DNA of 64,000 nucleotides from assembly GCA_025677815.1 (NCBI GenBank), contig JAIXMP010000026.1:62001-126000 (forward strand), written 5' to 3'. Below, one piece after another: positions 24,027 through 36,779 of this stretch. The notes beneath the pieces were generated by a model, which was given only the letters and a program-made list of their open reading frames with translations, was not told the DNA's origin and did no database searches. The DNA comes from Phascolomyces articulosus (Eukaryota; Mucoromycota; Mucoromycetes; Mucorales; Lichtheimiaceae). The first letter of the stretch is position 1. Each line of letters starts with the position of its first letter. The translations under genes and the position numbers were made by a program.

Positions 24027-25376
24027 TTATTTACCTTCATGATTATCATCCACATTGGTAGTTGAAGGTTCTTCATCAGGACCTTCTGGAATACCTTGTT
24101 GACGTGCAAGTTTGGCCCAAACTATATCATTTGTTTATTATTAATGTAAAAGAACAAATAGGGTATCCATGATTCAAGGAAAATAAAACTTACTAAGACC
24201 ACAGGCATTACATAAAGTACGTGGACCCATAGGCCCTTTACGCCATTCTGGAGTTTCCGCACTATATAGACAAATAATGACAATGTTGATAAGCAACTTT
24301 TATTTCTTGGCACTCCCTTTTTACTATTATTATCATTATCATTACCTTTGACAAGAATGACATTGTTTGGGTATATCGATCGATTGTTCCTACAGATAAT
24401 TATATATATTCAATCAATAAAGAGTTGGATATACTTTTCTTTAAAATTAAATCTTACTCTTGATCGTTTTGATTGTTGTTGTGATATTGTTTTTGAAGTA
24501 GGAGCAGGTGGAGAAGGTGAAGAAGGATGATTTATCGTTGTAGTTGTAGTTCTTTGTTGTGTTGACTTTGATTTAGGTGACGTACTGGAATATCTTGACA
24601 TGTTTTTATTGTTATTGAGAGTGGTAGTGCTTATCTTTAATGGTTGTTGTTGTAGTTCTTGCTGTTGTTGTTCTAACCATTGTTCTCTTGCATCGCCCAA
24701 AGTTTGTAACATTCTTTTGGTTGTGTCAATTAGAGCATCGAAATGAGGTATTTGGTCATGTTTGACATTGGAAGTTAAACTTTCACTGACTTGACGAGAG
24801 CAAGTATATAACTTTTATATATGCCTATATTAGTATTACTATTATATATTTTATGCGAATTATAATAAAAAAGGTCTTTATCGGAAACAAAAAAAAAAGA
24901 AACCTAGGGGCCGAAGAAAGGGTATATGATAACAAATAAAGAAGAAGGCTTACAAGATTCATATCATGTTCAATTCTTTCTTTATTAATTCGTCTACGTG
25001 AACGTTGTCTAATCCTTTCATGTTCATCTTCTTCTTGAATATGGTCATGTTTTTCGATATCACTGAAGCGTCGTCTACTACTGCTATTAAAAAGAAAGGT
25101 GTCAGTTTTTTTTTTAAAAAAAAGGGGGGAGGAGGGAAAAAAAAAAGTAGATAACGGGAAAGGAGGAAAAGGGACGGGAACAAAGAAAACCACATGACAG
25201 ATTGTGTTATTTATTATACATAAAGTGCCTTCCGAAAAGAATGGCTATTACCTGTTGACAGATGAATGATAATGATAATAAGGTTGTTGTTGTTGATGTA
25301 ATAAACGTGTTGATTTATTATTAGTAGTATCTTGAGATGTTGTTGTTGTTGATGATGACGATGGTTCTGATAGCAT
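24027..25376 (-). CDS. Small GATA-type zinc-finger protein, white-collar-like finger
   Basis: Six exons on the minus strand (25376-25252, 25083-24954, 24811-24458, 24389-24346, 24261-24194, 24121-24027) total 816 nt, giving 271 residues. The C-terminal finger reads [18 protein letters not shown] then [20 protein letters not shown]2-C-X18-C-X2-C. The 18-residue loop and the TPEWRKGP core are typical of WC-1/WC-2-type GATA factors of fungi and of plant GATA factors. The finger is split over three exons. Upstream are a Ser/Thr/Gln-rich N-terminus, a charged probably helical segment ([20 protein letters not shown]) and a poly-Gln stretch. No PAS domain is seen, unlike WC-2. Nuclear DNA binding is expected; the regulated process is not inferable. 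Confidence 0.82.
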
Positions 25377-25979
25377 AATGAACAATCAAAGTATAAAAAT
25401 GAAAAAAGTAAGTAAAAAGAAGTGAATGAAAGAAGAAAGAAAGAAAGAAAGAAATAAAAAAAAAAGAGGGAATAAAATAGTAGTGATGAGAGAAAGAACA
25501 AAGAAATGCGGTTTATTGGTAACACTAACCTTAACTTCTTTCTCCTTGAAATTGTGTCATATCTCTCGTCTTCCTACTTCTTAGAAAAAAAATCTTGATA
25601 GTCTTAATTATTATATGCTTCTTGTTCTTCATTCAAATCATTCAATCAACCAGTACTATCATCCTATAACTAATTATAATAAGTATAATTAGATTTATAA
25701 TAATAATAATTTATATTATGATCTGCGCGTATCTTAATAACCCCTTCTTTATGCTTTCATTTCTTTTTTATATATTTTTTACTAAAATAACTATTCCTCC
25801 TTATTACGATTTGTTGTAGACTATCAAACCGGATTTTTTTTTGACATCCTTTTCCTTTCCGATATTTTATGGCCATGCGTCTTTTGGCGGAGTATTGATC
25901 ACATTTTTTTTTTTTTTTTCAAAAAACTTTTTTTTTTCTGCGTCAGTGTTACATAACCAACAGCTTGTTCCAAAAAATA
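25377..25979. promoter_or_regulatory. Divergent promoter region (GATA gene - / SFM1-like gene +)
   Basis: About 600 bp lie between two divergent start codons, rich in A/T and homopyrimidine tracts. A long T-run sits near 25900-25940 just before the SFM1-like start. No defined regulatory motif can be claimed. Confidence 0.4.
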
Positions 25980-26795
25980 ATGTCAAAATTCGTCGTCGAT
26001 CACATGGAAGACGGCATGCACGAATGGTGCGTGTTGGAATATAACCATATGATTATGGTTGTTGGAAAAGAAAACATGTACTTTACATCATTATCCGATG
26101 CTTGTTTAGCTACTATGCCAGAAGAATTAAAACGAGCGAATTGTCTTAAAGAAGGTGTATTGGATTTACCTGGTGTAGATTCCAAAGACATTTGTCTTTT
26201 GGATCCTTCGGCTACGGAACCTTTAAAGCCTGAGGATGCCGATACTTTTAAATACTTTTTATTTGGTGGTATTCTTGGTGACGATCCACCAAGAGGTAAA
26301 TTGAACATTTATACATTAAATAAAGAAACGCGTCGATTCGTAGTATATATTGATATTGATTTGATTGATTGATATATATATATATATATCATTTAGATCG
26401 TACAAAGGAATTACGTAAACTTGGATTCGCAGGAAGACATTTAGGTCCTGTTCAAATGTCAACAGATACAGCTGTCAATGTTACCAAACGTGTTGTTGTT
26501 GATAAAGGTAATGAAAAAGGATGGAATTAAACGTGGGTTGGGTCAAGTAATACTGGTTTACTCACAAGTGACTTTTTGGGGATATATAGTACCATTGGAC
26601 GAGATACCATTTATGGATAACCCTGAAGTATACTTTTCGAAGCATGAATCTGTCAGCCTTCCATTCCGTTATATTGCTGATATTAAAGAAGTCAGTACCG
26701 CGGATGGTCAAAAGAAGACTGTTCGTAAACCAATTATGCCACCGGGTATGTTGCAATTGATTAAAAAGGATAGTGAACGATCTTTGGATTTTTAA
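25980..26795 (+). CDS. SFM1: SFM1-like SPOUT protein arginine methyltransferase
   Basis: Yeast Sfm1 is a SPOUT-fold methyltransferase that modifies an arginine of ribosomal protein Rps3. Three exons (25980-26295, 26397-26507, 26590-26795) join to 210 residues, matching the family size. Shared segments are VDHMEDGMHEWCVLEY at the N-terminus, CLLDP, the strongly conserved FGGILGDDPPRDRTKELR, the QMSTDTAV segment, and PFRYI with MPPGMLQLIKKDSERSLD at the C-terminus. The ATG at 25980 aligns with the family N-terminus. Cytosolic action on ribosomes is known for the yeast protein and inferred here. Confidence 0.92.
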
Positions 26796-27175
26796 AATAA
26801 GATAACCTTTTCTATATGTATTTTTTTTTCTCTCTCCCTCACCTACGCTTGTTCCATCATATTCTTAACTTGATTAATTAACTTTGTTATGTCCATGTAT
26901 CATTTTCCTTTCATCTTTTACATCACTATTAAAAAAAAGAACCTTGTACAGTTTATTTTAAAAAATTAATATTGCATATAATATATTTAATCAAATTCTT
27001 TTATATTTGCATATATAATGTTTGATCTGGAACATGTTACATGGTATTGTGTGTGCTTTTTAAAGCATAGAAAAAACAAGCGGAAAAGAAAACGTGAATC
27101 CCACCATTAATTTTAATTTTTTATATACTTTTTTTTCTTCTTTCTTGTTACTAAGTAATATTTAATACACCAATA
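26796..27175. other. Intergenic spacer
   Basis: AT-rich region covering the 3' end of the SFM1-like gene and the promoter of the next gene. It contains pyrimidine tracts; nothing else is seen. Confidence 0.4.
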
Positions 27176-29236
27176 ATGAAAGCCATTCAGATATATTTGA
27201 ACAACATCAACCAGCAAACATACACAGAGAATGGGGAAAGGATGGCCCAATTATTATCAATATCCCATTCTCATGTTCAAAGTTTACTCGAATTACAACC
27301 CAATGTAAGATTGTGTTCTGGGACCTTTTCTTCTATGCGAGCTTTCAAAAACAAAAGAGAGAAAAAGCGATCGAGTGTCAAGTTTAGAAACAAAATAAAT
27401 GAACGCGTTTCCATCATATTAATACGTCGTTATGGATTCTAATGATGGTTGTTTCATGATTGTATTGAATATTATAAATAGATTCAAATCCTGGAAAATC
27501 TTTGTAACAACACTTGTATGTCACCATGGAACGATATCACAGCATTACATTTACGAGCCGTGATTTATCAATCTCAACATCAATATACAGCAGCATTTCA
27601 ATCACAAAAGGAGCTTGTTCAGTAAGTTTTTTTTTTTTTTTTTTTTAAAAAAAAATGGGGCGATTGGATGCATAAAGTAGTATCCAGCATGACCGAGATC
27701 TAAAAAAAAAATTCCAAAAAAAATAATAGAGTATTTCAAAGAGACATGACCAACCTGACACGGTGGTGTTTACCTGTTTTATATGTTATTAATAATGATT
27801 TATGTTCACTTGCTCGAGAGGTATATACTAGTATATATTCGTAAAAACAAATGGATGTGACTATGTGGAATATTGAAATGGGAGAAAGAGGAAAAAAAAA
27901 CTAATAGATATTTATTCATATAGGCTGATTTACACACAAGAATTACGATACCAGATGTTGATGTAGAAGAAGGAGGAGGAGAAACAACACAACAACGCAA
28001 AAAATTAGAAGAAGCAGCTAATGTGATGAGTAAATCATTTACTCTTTGTATTACAGATAGAAATATGGGTAATTCATCCAAAAAGTATGGTACCTATCGT
28101 ATGGTGGGTTTACTATTTCGCACTTATTTTCAGGTAAACTATACATAGCAAGGAGAAGAAAAGAATGTGAAAAATGAATAAGATACATAATGTATTAAAT
28201 CTTTTATTTTTTTATTAGTTAAAACAACAAAATCTATGTAAAAACATTTTACGAGCTGTACGAGCAGCCGATTTACCAGATATCACAGAATTCCCTAAAT
28301 GTGATCGCGTCACTTTTCGTTATTATCTTGGTCGATTATACTTTTTGCAGGAAGAGTATAGCAAGGTAAGGGAGACTTTTGAATCAAATTGTTTGATCCA
28401 TCAATGCTAATAACTATATTGATTGTATAGGCCGAAAATGAATTGGATTTAGCATTCCGTGAATGTTCTAACACCAGTCCTAAGAACAAAGAGTATGTTT
28501 GGATTCTGATATATAGTCTTGAAGGAGAAAGATGCATAGAATAACACCCAATTTTTTTTCATTCATAGATTGATTTTACAAACACTTTTACCTATTCGAT
28601 TGATGCGAGGTGTCATGCCTAGTAGAGAATTATTACGACGATTTCCTAAAATAAATGAAATCTATGGTAATATTGTGATTGCTATCAAATCGGGTAATAT
28701 TCGTGCTTTTATATTACGATTACAACAAGCAGAACATGCATTATTTCGTCAAGGCACTTATCTTGCTGTGGAAAAGGCACAAAATATTGTAATGAGACAA
28801 TTGTTTCGTAAAGTGTAAGTGTTTGTTTCATACATCCTCTTATACAAAAATAGTAAAAAACAAAAAAGAAAAAGAGACTAAAAAGAAATTGGGGTGGTTA
28901 TTTTTCAAATAGATATTTACAATTGGATAGTCCTCGTATACACATTTCCGTGTTTCAAACTGCATTAAATACAGCTGGCATGGATGTTGATTTAGCAGAA
29001 ACGGAATGGATGTTAGCAAATATGATTTTCAAGGTAATAAAAAGGAAAAATATGAGTTTAGTATGATGGCTGTTTTATTCTATTGATGTTGATATTTTTT
29101 TTTTAAATATTTGAATTCTTTGATATAGGGATATATGAAGGCTTATTTATCCCATGAAAAGATGTTTGCCGTCCTTAGTAAAGCAAATCCATTCCCCAAA
29201 GTATCTAGTATTCCATTACAAACATTGATTCAGTAA
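27176..29236 (+). CDS. PCI-domain protein of the PCID2/THP1/CSN12 family
   Basis: Nine exons (27176-27304, 27482-27621, 27730-27820, 27924-28133, 28219-28365, 28431-28492, 28569-28814, 28913-29033, 29129-29236) sum to 1254 nt and 417 residues, near the length of animal PCID2. The family is part of TREX-2, which links transcription to mRNA export at the nuclear pore. Recognisable stretches are WCLPVLYVINNDLCSLARE, LFRTYFQLKQQNLCKNILRA, VTFRYYLGRLYFLQEEY, LLPIRLMRGVMPSRELL and the PCI winged-helix end with GYMKAYLSHEKMFAVLSKAN and PFP. A Gly/Glu insert (EEGGGET) lies near residue 135. PCID2/THP1 fits better than CSN12, but the two are close. Confidence 0.88.
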
Positions 29237-29831
29237 AAAAAATAATATAAGTTTCCTTTTGAGACACGTTTCAATAGAGAACCATATGGTTTTTTTTACA
29301 TTCTTATGATGGATATGCAGAATCGGATGATGCTTGCACCTTTTTGTCTAGTTTGCTAAAAGGAAGTGATGTGTGATCTTCTGCAAATGGTTTTTAAATA
29401 TAACCATATGAGAAAATATGATATCAACAAGTGTTCATCATGTTTTGAATGGAGAAATAAATATCGAGTTTACTAGAGAATGGAAAACGACAAATATAGT
29501 TAATATGTATCGTTTTTTTTCTACTATTTCGTGGAAAAGAATATTCTTATTTTATTATATTTAAACGAAAGGGGCATGTTTTAAGGTTACAAGTAAAACT
29601 TATGTATACCACACTAGATTTACTCTTTTTTTTTTGTTGTTGTTGATCAATTCTGATTTATATCATCATTTTATGCGAGTCATCATAAGAATTTTATTCA
29701 TGAGGACCTTTCCATATGAATCATGCCTTTGGTTTCTAAAAACAAGATTTCATATAAAAAACACATATTTTTTTTTGCTTCTGCGTAATACCTACTGCCT
29801 TTCTTCTCTTTGTTATTGTTCACTACCAATA
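29237..29831. other. Intergenic spacer before the P450 region
   Basis: AT-rich; includes the 3' flank of the PCI gene and the upstream region of P450-A. A long ORF-like stretch from 29634 runs in frame into the P450-A start but its first part is low in coding character. Confidence 0.35.
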
Positions 29832-31532
29832 ATGAAAACAGATTCTTTTACTATTCATCTTTATCCAACCAATGATGGATTTACCAAAACTATCCTATGC
29901 ATCACCACCTTTATGCTTGTAGCAGGGTATATTATTTCGTGTCTTTTTTTTTTGGGACTTCATTGAAGAAACAGAAGCAAGGGTTTAAGAATATCCCTAT
30001 TCCAAATGGAAAAGTTCCATATTTTGGTATAATGCTTTTTTTTCATATGTCATCCGTTGTGAACAGATAGGATCATCGTGAAACACCTATTTCACGATCT
30101 TTGTTATGATTGAAAAGTTGGATGATCTTTTTTGATTTATTAGGTCATTTATTTGCATTAATGCGTTCATCGATCACTGTCCAAACTGCCCAATGGCAAA
30201 AGGAATTAGGTACCGACTAATTTATCTTTTTTTTTTTTGCCTACAAATATTTATTATAGTGAATATTGGTTTTTTTTTGCACCGACTATAGGATTCAAAA
30301 GAATGGAGGCTAATGAATATAATGTTATTATGGCCCTGTAATGAAATACTATAGGTTCAATAATGAAAATCTATGTTGGTGTCCAACCGTGGATTGTAGT
30401 GGGAGATCCCTATTTAGCACATGAAATACTTGCTGTGAACGGTAGTATTGCTTCCAATCGTCCATATACAACATTTTCGCATGATATTTATGCTCCAAAT
30501 CAACGAGGTGTTCTATTTCCAAACCCAAATAGCAACTGGAAATGAACTCGTGCTACAGGTAAGTACATTCTTATATTTCTAATAGGAATCGCTCATAATA
30601 ATAATAATAAAAATAATGTTTTTAATAATCTATCATAGTTTTACATATGGTCTCCTCCAAAACCACCGCGGATGAGCGCTATCGTATGCAAGAAATGGAA
30701 GCCGATGCTCTCATTGAACGTCTCTTACAACATACTGAATCCGTCAATGGAGATAAAGAAATCAATATTTTGCCGCATTTTCAGCTTGTTTTTGCAAATG
30801 TTATATTTACTATGATGTATGGTTGCCAACGTATGACGTCCATTGATGATCCTATGTTCAAAAGGATCGAAGCCATCATGGCAGAAGGATTGGCCAATGT
30901 CAATATTATGAAAGAGTTAAAGGTGTTTTTATCGATATTTTCATTTATCGACTATTTATTTTCACATGCTACAATGAAATGGGTGGTCCAGGACCTTGCC
31001 AATCCTCTTTATCTTAGCTTGATCAAGGATGCATTGGAAAATGGTGATCCACATTGTTTAGTTAATCAATTGAAACAAATGGATCATGTCGATTATGATG
31101 AAATACTTGTCACAGTTAGTACGTTATCATGATCCTTTAATGCTGCGCTGATTTACATATGAGAAAACAGTAAGCTGCTTGCTCCTATATTATAGTCATG
31201 AACATTTATGATATATATGCACACCTTCTTTTTTACATATAATATAGGCGATTTAGCGATTGCTGGAACCGACACACCAGCCATTGAAACAATGTGGACG
31301 ATTCTCATATTATGTTGCTACCAAGAAGCACAACAAGTACTACACGACAAAGTGGATACTTTTATTTCTAAACATAACCGTTTACCTACTTTTAATGATC
31401 GAGAAAAATTACCTAATTTGATTTCAACTCAAAAGGAATGTATGCGTTTCCGTCCACCTGTATTTTATGGGTTATTGCATGAAACATCGAGAGATAGTAA
31501 GTTGTATCAAACAATGAATTGAATTTTTGGTA

Positions 31533-31573
<41 letters not shown>

Positions 31574-32276
31574 GGTTAACACGAATGATACACACAATGT
31601 AATGCAAATATCAGTGATCTGCCGTGGCTATTTCATTCCAAAAGGGTCCATCATTGCCAGTAACATGCGTGCGATGCATATGAACTCAGATATATATGAA
31701 GAATCTGAGAAATTTTGTCAGGATCGATTTATAAACAAGTCAAATAAGACCATGTCTGCACTGGCAAATGGAAAAATTCAAGAAAGAGATCAGTATACTT
31801 ATGGATGGGGCAGGTAAATGCAATTACTTTTTTTTTCCCAATTAATCATGTGTAAGCAGAGATTCATCAATATCTAAACAACAAGGTATTCTCACCTTAA
31901 TTATAATTTGGTATTATTCAAGACGTTTATGTCCAGGTGCCCATTTGGTAAGTTACAACAACAGTATTTATTTTTATAAAATGTTATGCAGACGAGCCAG
32001 TGTAATAAATATTTTGCGCAAGGCATCAGCGTTCAACATGGTAGCTATTATTATTATTATGATCCAATGGTCCACTTTCAAAAAAAAATATAGGCCGAAG
32101 TACAGATATTCTCTATTCTGGTCCGACTTGTAGCAAAACTAAAAATTGAACCAAGAATCGATCCACAAGGTAATCTAGTTTTTCCAGACCTTGATAAATT
32201 ACACGAAGCTGGTGTAATGGTGATTCCAACAGATAGGAATGTTTGTATCACGAAACGAACAGATTCTCTACTTTGA
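29832..32276 (+). pseudogene. Cytochrome P450-A, near-intact but with two lesions
   Basis: Eight exon equivalents (29832-30026, 30144-30209, 30355-30558, 30639-31118, 31248-31496, 31615-31813, 31923-31947, 32094-32276) match P450-B exon for exon. Two lesions break it. A T-run at 29944-29953 puts the N-terminal anchor out of frame with the rest by one base. TGA at 30543-30545 follows NWK, where P450-B reads NWNKTRA. Otherwise the motifs are good: I-helix IAGTDT, K-helix KECMRFR (ExxR), heme loop YGWGRRLCPGAHL. One intron holds a 36-nt T-run. P450s of this type are ER-anchored monooxygenases; the substrate is unknown. Sequencing error could explain the T-run but less easily the TGA. Confidence 0.8.
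31537..31572 (+). repeat. Poly-T tract of 36 nt in a P450-A intron
   Basis: An uninterrupted run of 36 T lies between the donor after SRD and the acceptor before ICRGYF. It is far longer than a usual polypyrimidine tract. Confidence 0.9.
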
Positions 32277-32687
32277 TGATATGATTGATAAAGGACAAGT
32301 CATATCCTCGGCCATGAAAGCGGCTTTTTTATATAAGCCATTTACTACATATTACCCTATAACAGTTATAAATATGAATATGAATATGAGTATTATATTT
32401 ATTTATAGTTTTAGTTTCTACATATCATAATAATGGTTTAGTTATGTGATTATATGGTTATACAATAAAAAATGTTTGGATAAGATAAAGTCATTTTGTC
32501 TGGTGATTTGGTATTTTTTTTTCCAGATCCTCATCATGCAGCCTTATTACTCTGCTATAATGAAATTTGTTACACAAAATGCATTCAGGAGCTGCGCTGC
32601 ATAAGACTTGTTGCCAGAAAAAAATAAAAAGGTTTGGCTGCTCAAAAATCCATCTCCTTTTTTTTAGCATCTTTTCCTTGAAACTTG

Positions 32688-34969
32688 ATGAAAACTCTTA
32701 CAACGTATCTGCAAGACAATGTTAAACATACTGCTATCACACTCTTTCTTGTTATAACAGGTGGTTATCTAACGTATTATTATACATTACCGTCCAAAAA
32801 AGCAACCAAGGTTCAAAATCGTGGTTTCAAAACAATTCCAGTACCAAAAGGGCGTGTTCCCTATTTCGGTACGAGTTTTTCTTTTAACATTGTCAAGGAC
32901 ATGAAGGGGATTTTTATTTTAATTTAGATTTATGAAATGTAGGCCATCTTTTTGGATTAATGGAATCACCTTCACGACAAATGGTAAAATGGCAAAAAGA
33001 AATGGGTGAGTATTGGTTTATTTTACACAAGACACTTGAAAAAAAAATAATAAGCAAGCTAATAATGATGTGAGGACTCCTGGTTTTGCATAGGGCCGAT
33101 CATGTTGGTTTATATGGGTGTCAAATCATGGTATATTTTGGGCGATCCTTATTTGGCTCATGAAGTATTTTGTACCAATGGAAGTATTACATCTAATCGA
33201 CCTTTTCAAACATATACGCATCAATATTATTCTCAAGAACGAGGTATTATTTTTCCCAATCCATCCGATAATTGGAATAAAACACGCGCAGCAGGTAATA
33301 TAGTTATGTGGATATCATGATGGTGGAGGAATAATGCCTAACAAATTACTTGCCACAATCAATATATATCAGTGCTTCAATGGATTACGCCTAAAAATGT
33401 TTCCAAGATGAATCATCTATTGGAACCCGAAGCGGATAAATTGGTAGAACATTTACTTGATTTGACAACCTCACAAGGAGGCCACGTGGATATTATCAAA
33501 CCTCTTCAACTGGCTGCCATGAATGTTATTTTAACGATGGGGTTTGGTAAACGTGCATCGTCCATGGAGGATCCAACGTTCAAGGCAATCATTAGTAATA
33601 TTGAGAATGGGCTTGTGCATGCAAATATTATTAGAGACATGGGAACATTTTTACCTTTGTTTTCATTTGTGGATCGTCTGTTTCAACCTGGCATGAGGAG
33701 GTTTGCTCAGGAGGATACAATACCTTTGTATACTGGATTGATCAATGAAGCGTTGGCAACGGATGTCCATTGTCTTGCAAAGCATCTAAGTCAATTGGAT
33801 CATATGGATGATTTGGCGATGGCTGTGACAATGAGTAAGTATCAAAGGAATGATCCACCTCCTTATTAGTTTTTTTTTATTACTTTTTATTATTATTGAA
33901 GGGTATAAATAGTGTTTAGAAATGGAAGATACCAGCAAAAAAGCTAATAAGTACAAACTTTTTTTTTTTTTTTTTTACATTCTTAAAGGTGATACCATTG
34001 CTGCTGGAAGTGACACCATAGCTATTACTACGGCATGGAGTATCATTATTTTGTGCTGCTATCAGGATATCCAGAAATCATTACAAGAAGAAGTAGATCA
34101 ATTCATTACGACACATAAACGTTTACCCTTGTTTGATGAACGGGAGCAATTGCCACATTTGGTATCTTTTCAAAAAGAGTCAATGCGTTTCCGGGCAACA
34201 ACACCATTTGGTTTACTTCATGAAACATCCAAAGATTGTAAATATTCCTTTTTATTGTTATTATTATTGACTGAGGAGTATATATTTATACCGATATTTT
34301 ATTTGATGAGTTAATATTCTATTTATCCAATCTATCAAAAATATAATGCAGTAATATGTCGTGATTATTTTATTCCTAAAGGTGCCACTATTGTGAGCAA
34401 TATGCAAGCAATTAATATGAATCCAGACGTTTATGATGACCCCAAACAATTCTTACCGGAACGTTTTCTTGACAAATTAAAACCCATGTATGCTTCTGCT
34501 AATGCAGCTGTCCATGAGCGAGATCATTTTAATTTTGGATGGGGAAGGTAAATATGTCAGATATTGAACATCTTTTTTATTACTTTTATTATAAAAGCAT
34601 TATGATTATGTATTACCATATTATCTTGCCCATAATTAATCTCATTCAAATAGGCGGACGTGTCCAGGCTCATTTTTGGTATGTGCAAAAAAAATTGTGT
34701 GGTGTGCGGTGAATTATATCAAAACAAATGAGGAGACTTGGTCATCGTACATCTCATCCTGAACCCTATTTTATAAATACTTATAGGCTGAAGTGGAGAT
34801 TTTCTATATTCTTGCTCGGTTGTTAGCTAAAACAAAAATAGAACCTACCCTAGACCAAGAGGGACAACCAAATTATCCAGATCTGAATGCTCTTAACGAA
34901 GTTGGTACGGTTAATTTACCCAAAGACACAACGGTTTGCATTACAAAACGAAGTGATGCTATTTTATAA
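32688..34969 (+). CDS. Cytochrome P450-B
   Basis: Intact tandem partner of P450-A. Eight exons (32688-32868, 32943-33005, 33094-33294, 33373-33834, 33989-34237, 34352-34547, 34654-34678, 34787-34969) sum to 1560 nt, 519 residues. Residues about 15-35 form an N-terminal membrane anchor, followed by a Pro-containing hinge (TIPVPKGRVPYFG). The I-helix has AAGSDT (308-312), the K-helix KESMRFR (ExxR), and the heme loop FGWGRRTCPGSFL has the thiolate Cys at about 454. The heme loop is split by introns, one exon being only 25 nt. An ER monooxygenase needing NADPH-P450 reductase is expected from the family; subfamily and substrate cannot be assigned here. Confidence 0.93.
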
Positions 34970-36779
34970 CAAGAGATTAAAAATATTGATTTAGTTGTTT
35001 TTTTTTTCATTTTGCCTATATCCCTCCCTTTTCTTGCTCTCCATATTATAGCCAAATCATGATAATTACATATAGTAAACCTTTTATAATTCCATATGGC
35101 ATTTATCTAACCGCAAATATTTTACCAATATTCAATGTCTAATAAAGCTTTCCAATTTCATATACTTTAATTTTAACTGAAAATATATACCAATGAATAA
35201 AAAAGTATATTTATTAAATTAATGTGGGATGAAATGTGGTTTGGATCCAACTGCTAGAGACCAAGAATGGTGCAGTGTTGTAACTAGGTATATTTTACTA
35301 CTCAGCAGGTGCATTTTGATATTGGCATCCTGTATACTCATCGTAAATAACAATAATGATAATCTTTCGACTATATATAGGCAAGAATTTATTTATTGAT
35401 GCCTGAAAAGGAGATAGCTTTCATCTGAAATCGTAGAGTTACATCCGTGTAAAGTTTATATACTAAAAATTTTCTTTAGTAGTCTATATATATAGATTAT
35501 ATTATGGATTACATATAGAAACTGCTTTAAATAAAAAAAAATGACAGACATTGAATATTGGCCATTACCGAGTTCACAGTGAGAAAGAGCCATAAAGAGA
35601 AGATGAGAATAGTTCCATGTCAGTTGTAATATATAGATGGCGTTAACCATAATTTTGTACCAACTCGTATAAAGTATAAAATTAAGTTGGAACTTCATAA
35701 GGAATGTTGCATAAAAATGTTTGACTATTATCCTTGTCAGGTTGAATATATTTTTTAGATGACATGGCGAAGCAAGAAAGTAGCTATGAAACATGAATAA
35801 CATTATCATTTACATAGTATGAATGATGCATACTACTAAACATTATCAATATATGTAATTTAATGATACCGTCTTTATTTATATTGAAAATAATATCTTT
35901 TTCCATGTAAAAAGTTCACGCAGGGTGAGATGTTTATATATTTTTATTAGAATTATTTATAATAAACGTAACTCAACAGTTACAGCCATGTTGCAAAATT
36001 CTTAGTTTCCGTTGAGAGAAAACATACCAGTGCAACATTTTCTTTGGAATGAAATGCTACTAATGGTGATAATTATACTTGGCTTATTATAATAATAAGC
36101 AGTTTTGTTATTCTCGATTCGTGGTAAATATAGACGCTTGAGTGAAGACAATGAATTTTTTAATCCCTTGATAGCATCTCATATCCACCGTCTCTTTTTT
36201 GATTCCATAAAAAAAAAGGAGAATACCGCAACCGAAAAACTTTAGTCATGTAATTCTTGAACATCTCCTGTGTCAATACTTTTCGCGCGTTATTTCTCCA
36301 ACTATTCTAAATTAAGTAAAGTTTTTTTTTTTTTTTTGGCAGTATTAACAGTTGTTTTTATGAAGTAGTATATTATTTATAGGGAGTCATTTCTTTTTAA
36401 GCCCTATAATATTCATCATCACCTATATTCTTTAAACGTGTTCAACAGATAATAATAATAATTAGTCAATAATACCAATATTGTGTTTGGTGTATAATAG
36501 CCAAATGAAATGGTATTTTTACTTTTGTTGTAATGGTTTTTAGCTTATATATATATATTTCAGCTATTTCAACATAAATACTAATGGGATGTCAAGGAGC
36601 ATTAAATAAAGTTGTAAGTAGGAGAGGAGATGTAGGGGTAATGTATACCAGTAGCAGGAAATCAAAAGTGAAAGGGGAGAGCAATCCTTTATTTATGTAT
36701 ATATTGTAACTTTCTGTTCTTTTCTTCTTTTTTTTATAAAAAAAGAAAAGCAGTAAAAAACATCTTATTTATTCACAAT
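34970..36779. other. Intergenic spacer within the P450 region
   Basis: About 1.8 kb of AT-rich DNA. The minus-strand ORF at 35809-35456 is Ile/Tyr/Phe-rich and looks like chance translation. The last ~200 bp hold a pyrimidine/A-rich promoter-like stretch before P450-C. No other element was recognised. Confidence 0.35.

Noticed and set aside
24825..25525. Minus-strand ORFs of 78-122 codons in the GATA gene
   Set aside because: They run through introns of the GATA gene (poly-Phe/Pro translation); the real exons are in other segments or frames.
35456..35809. 117-codon minus-strand ORF
   Set aside because: Ile/Tyr/Phe-rich chance translation of AT-rich DNA; no domain, no splice context.
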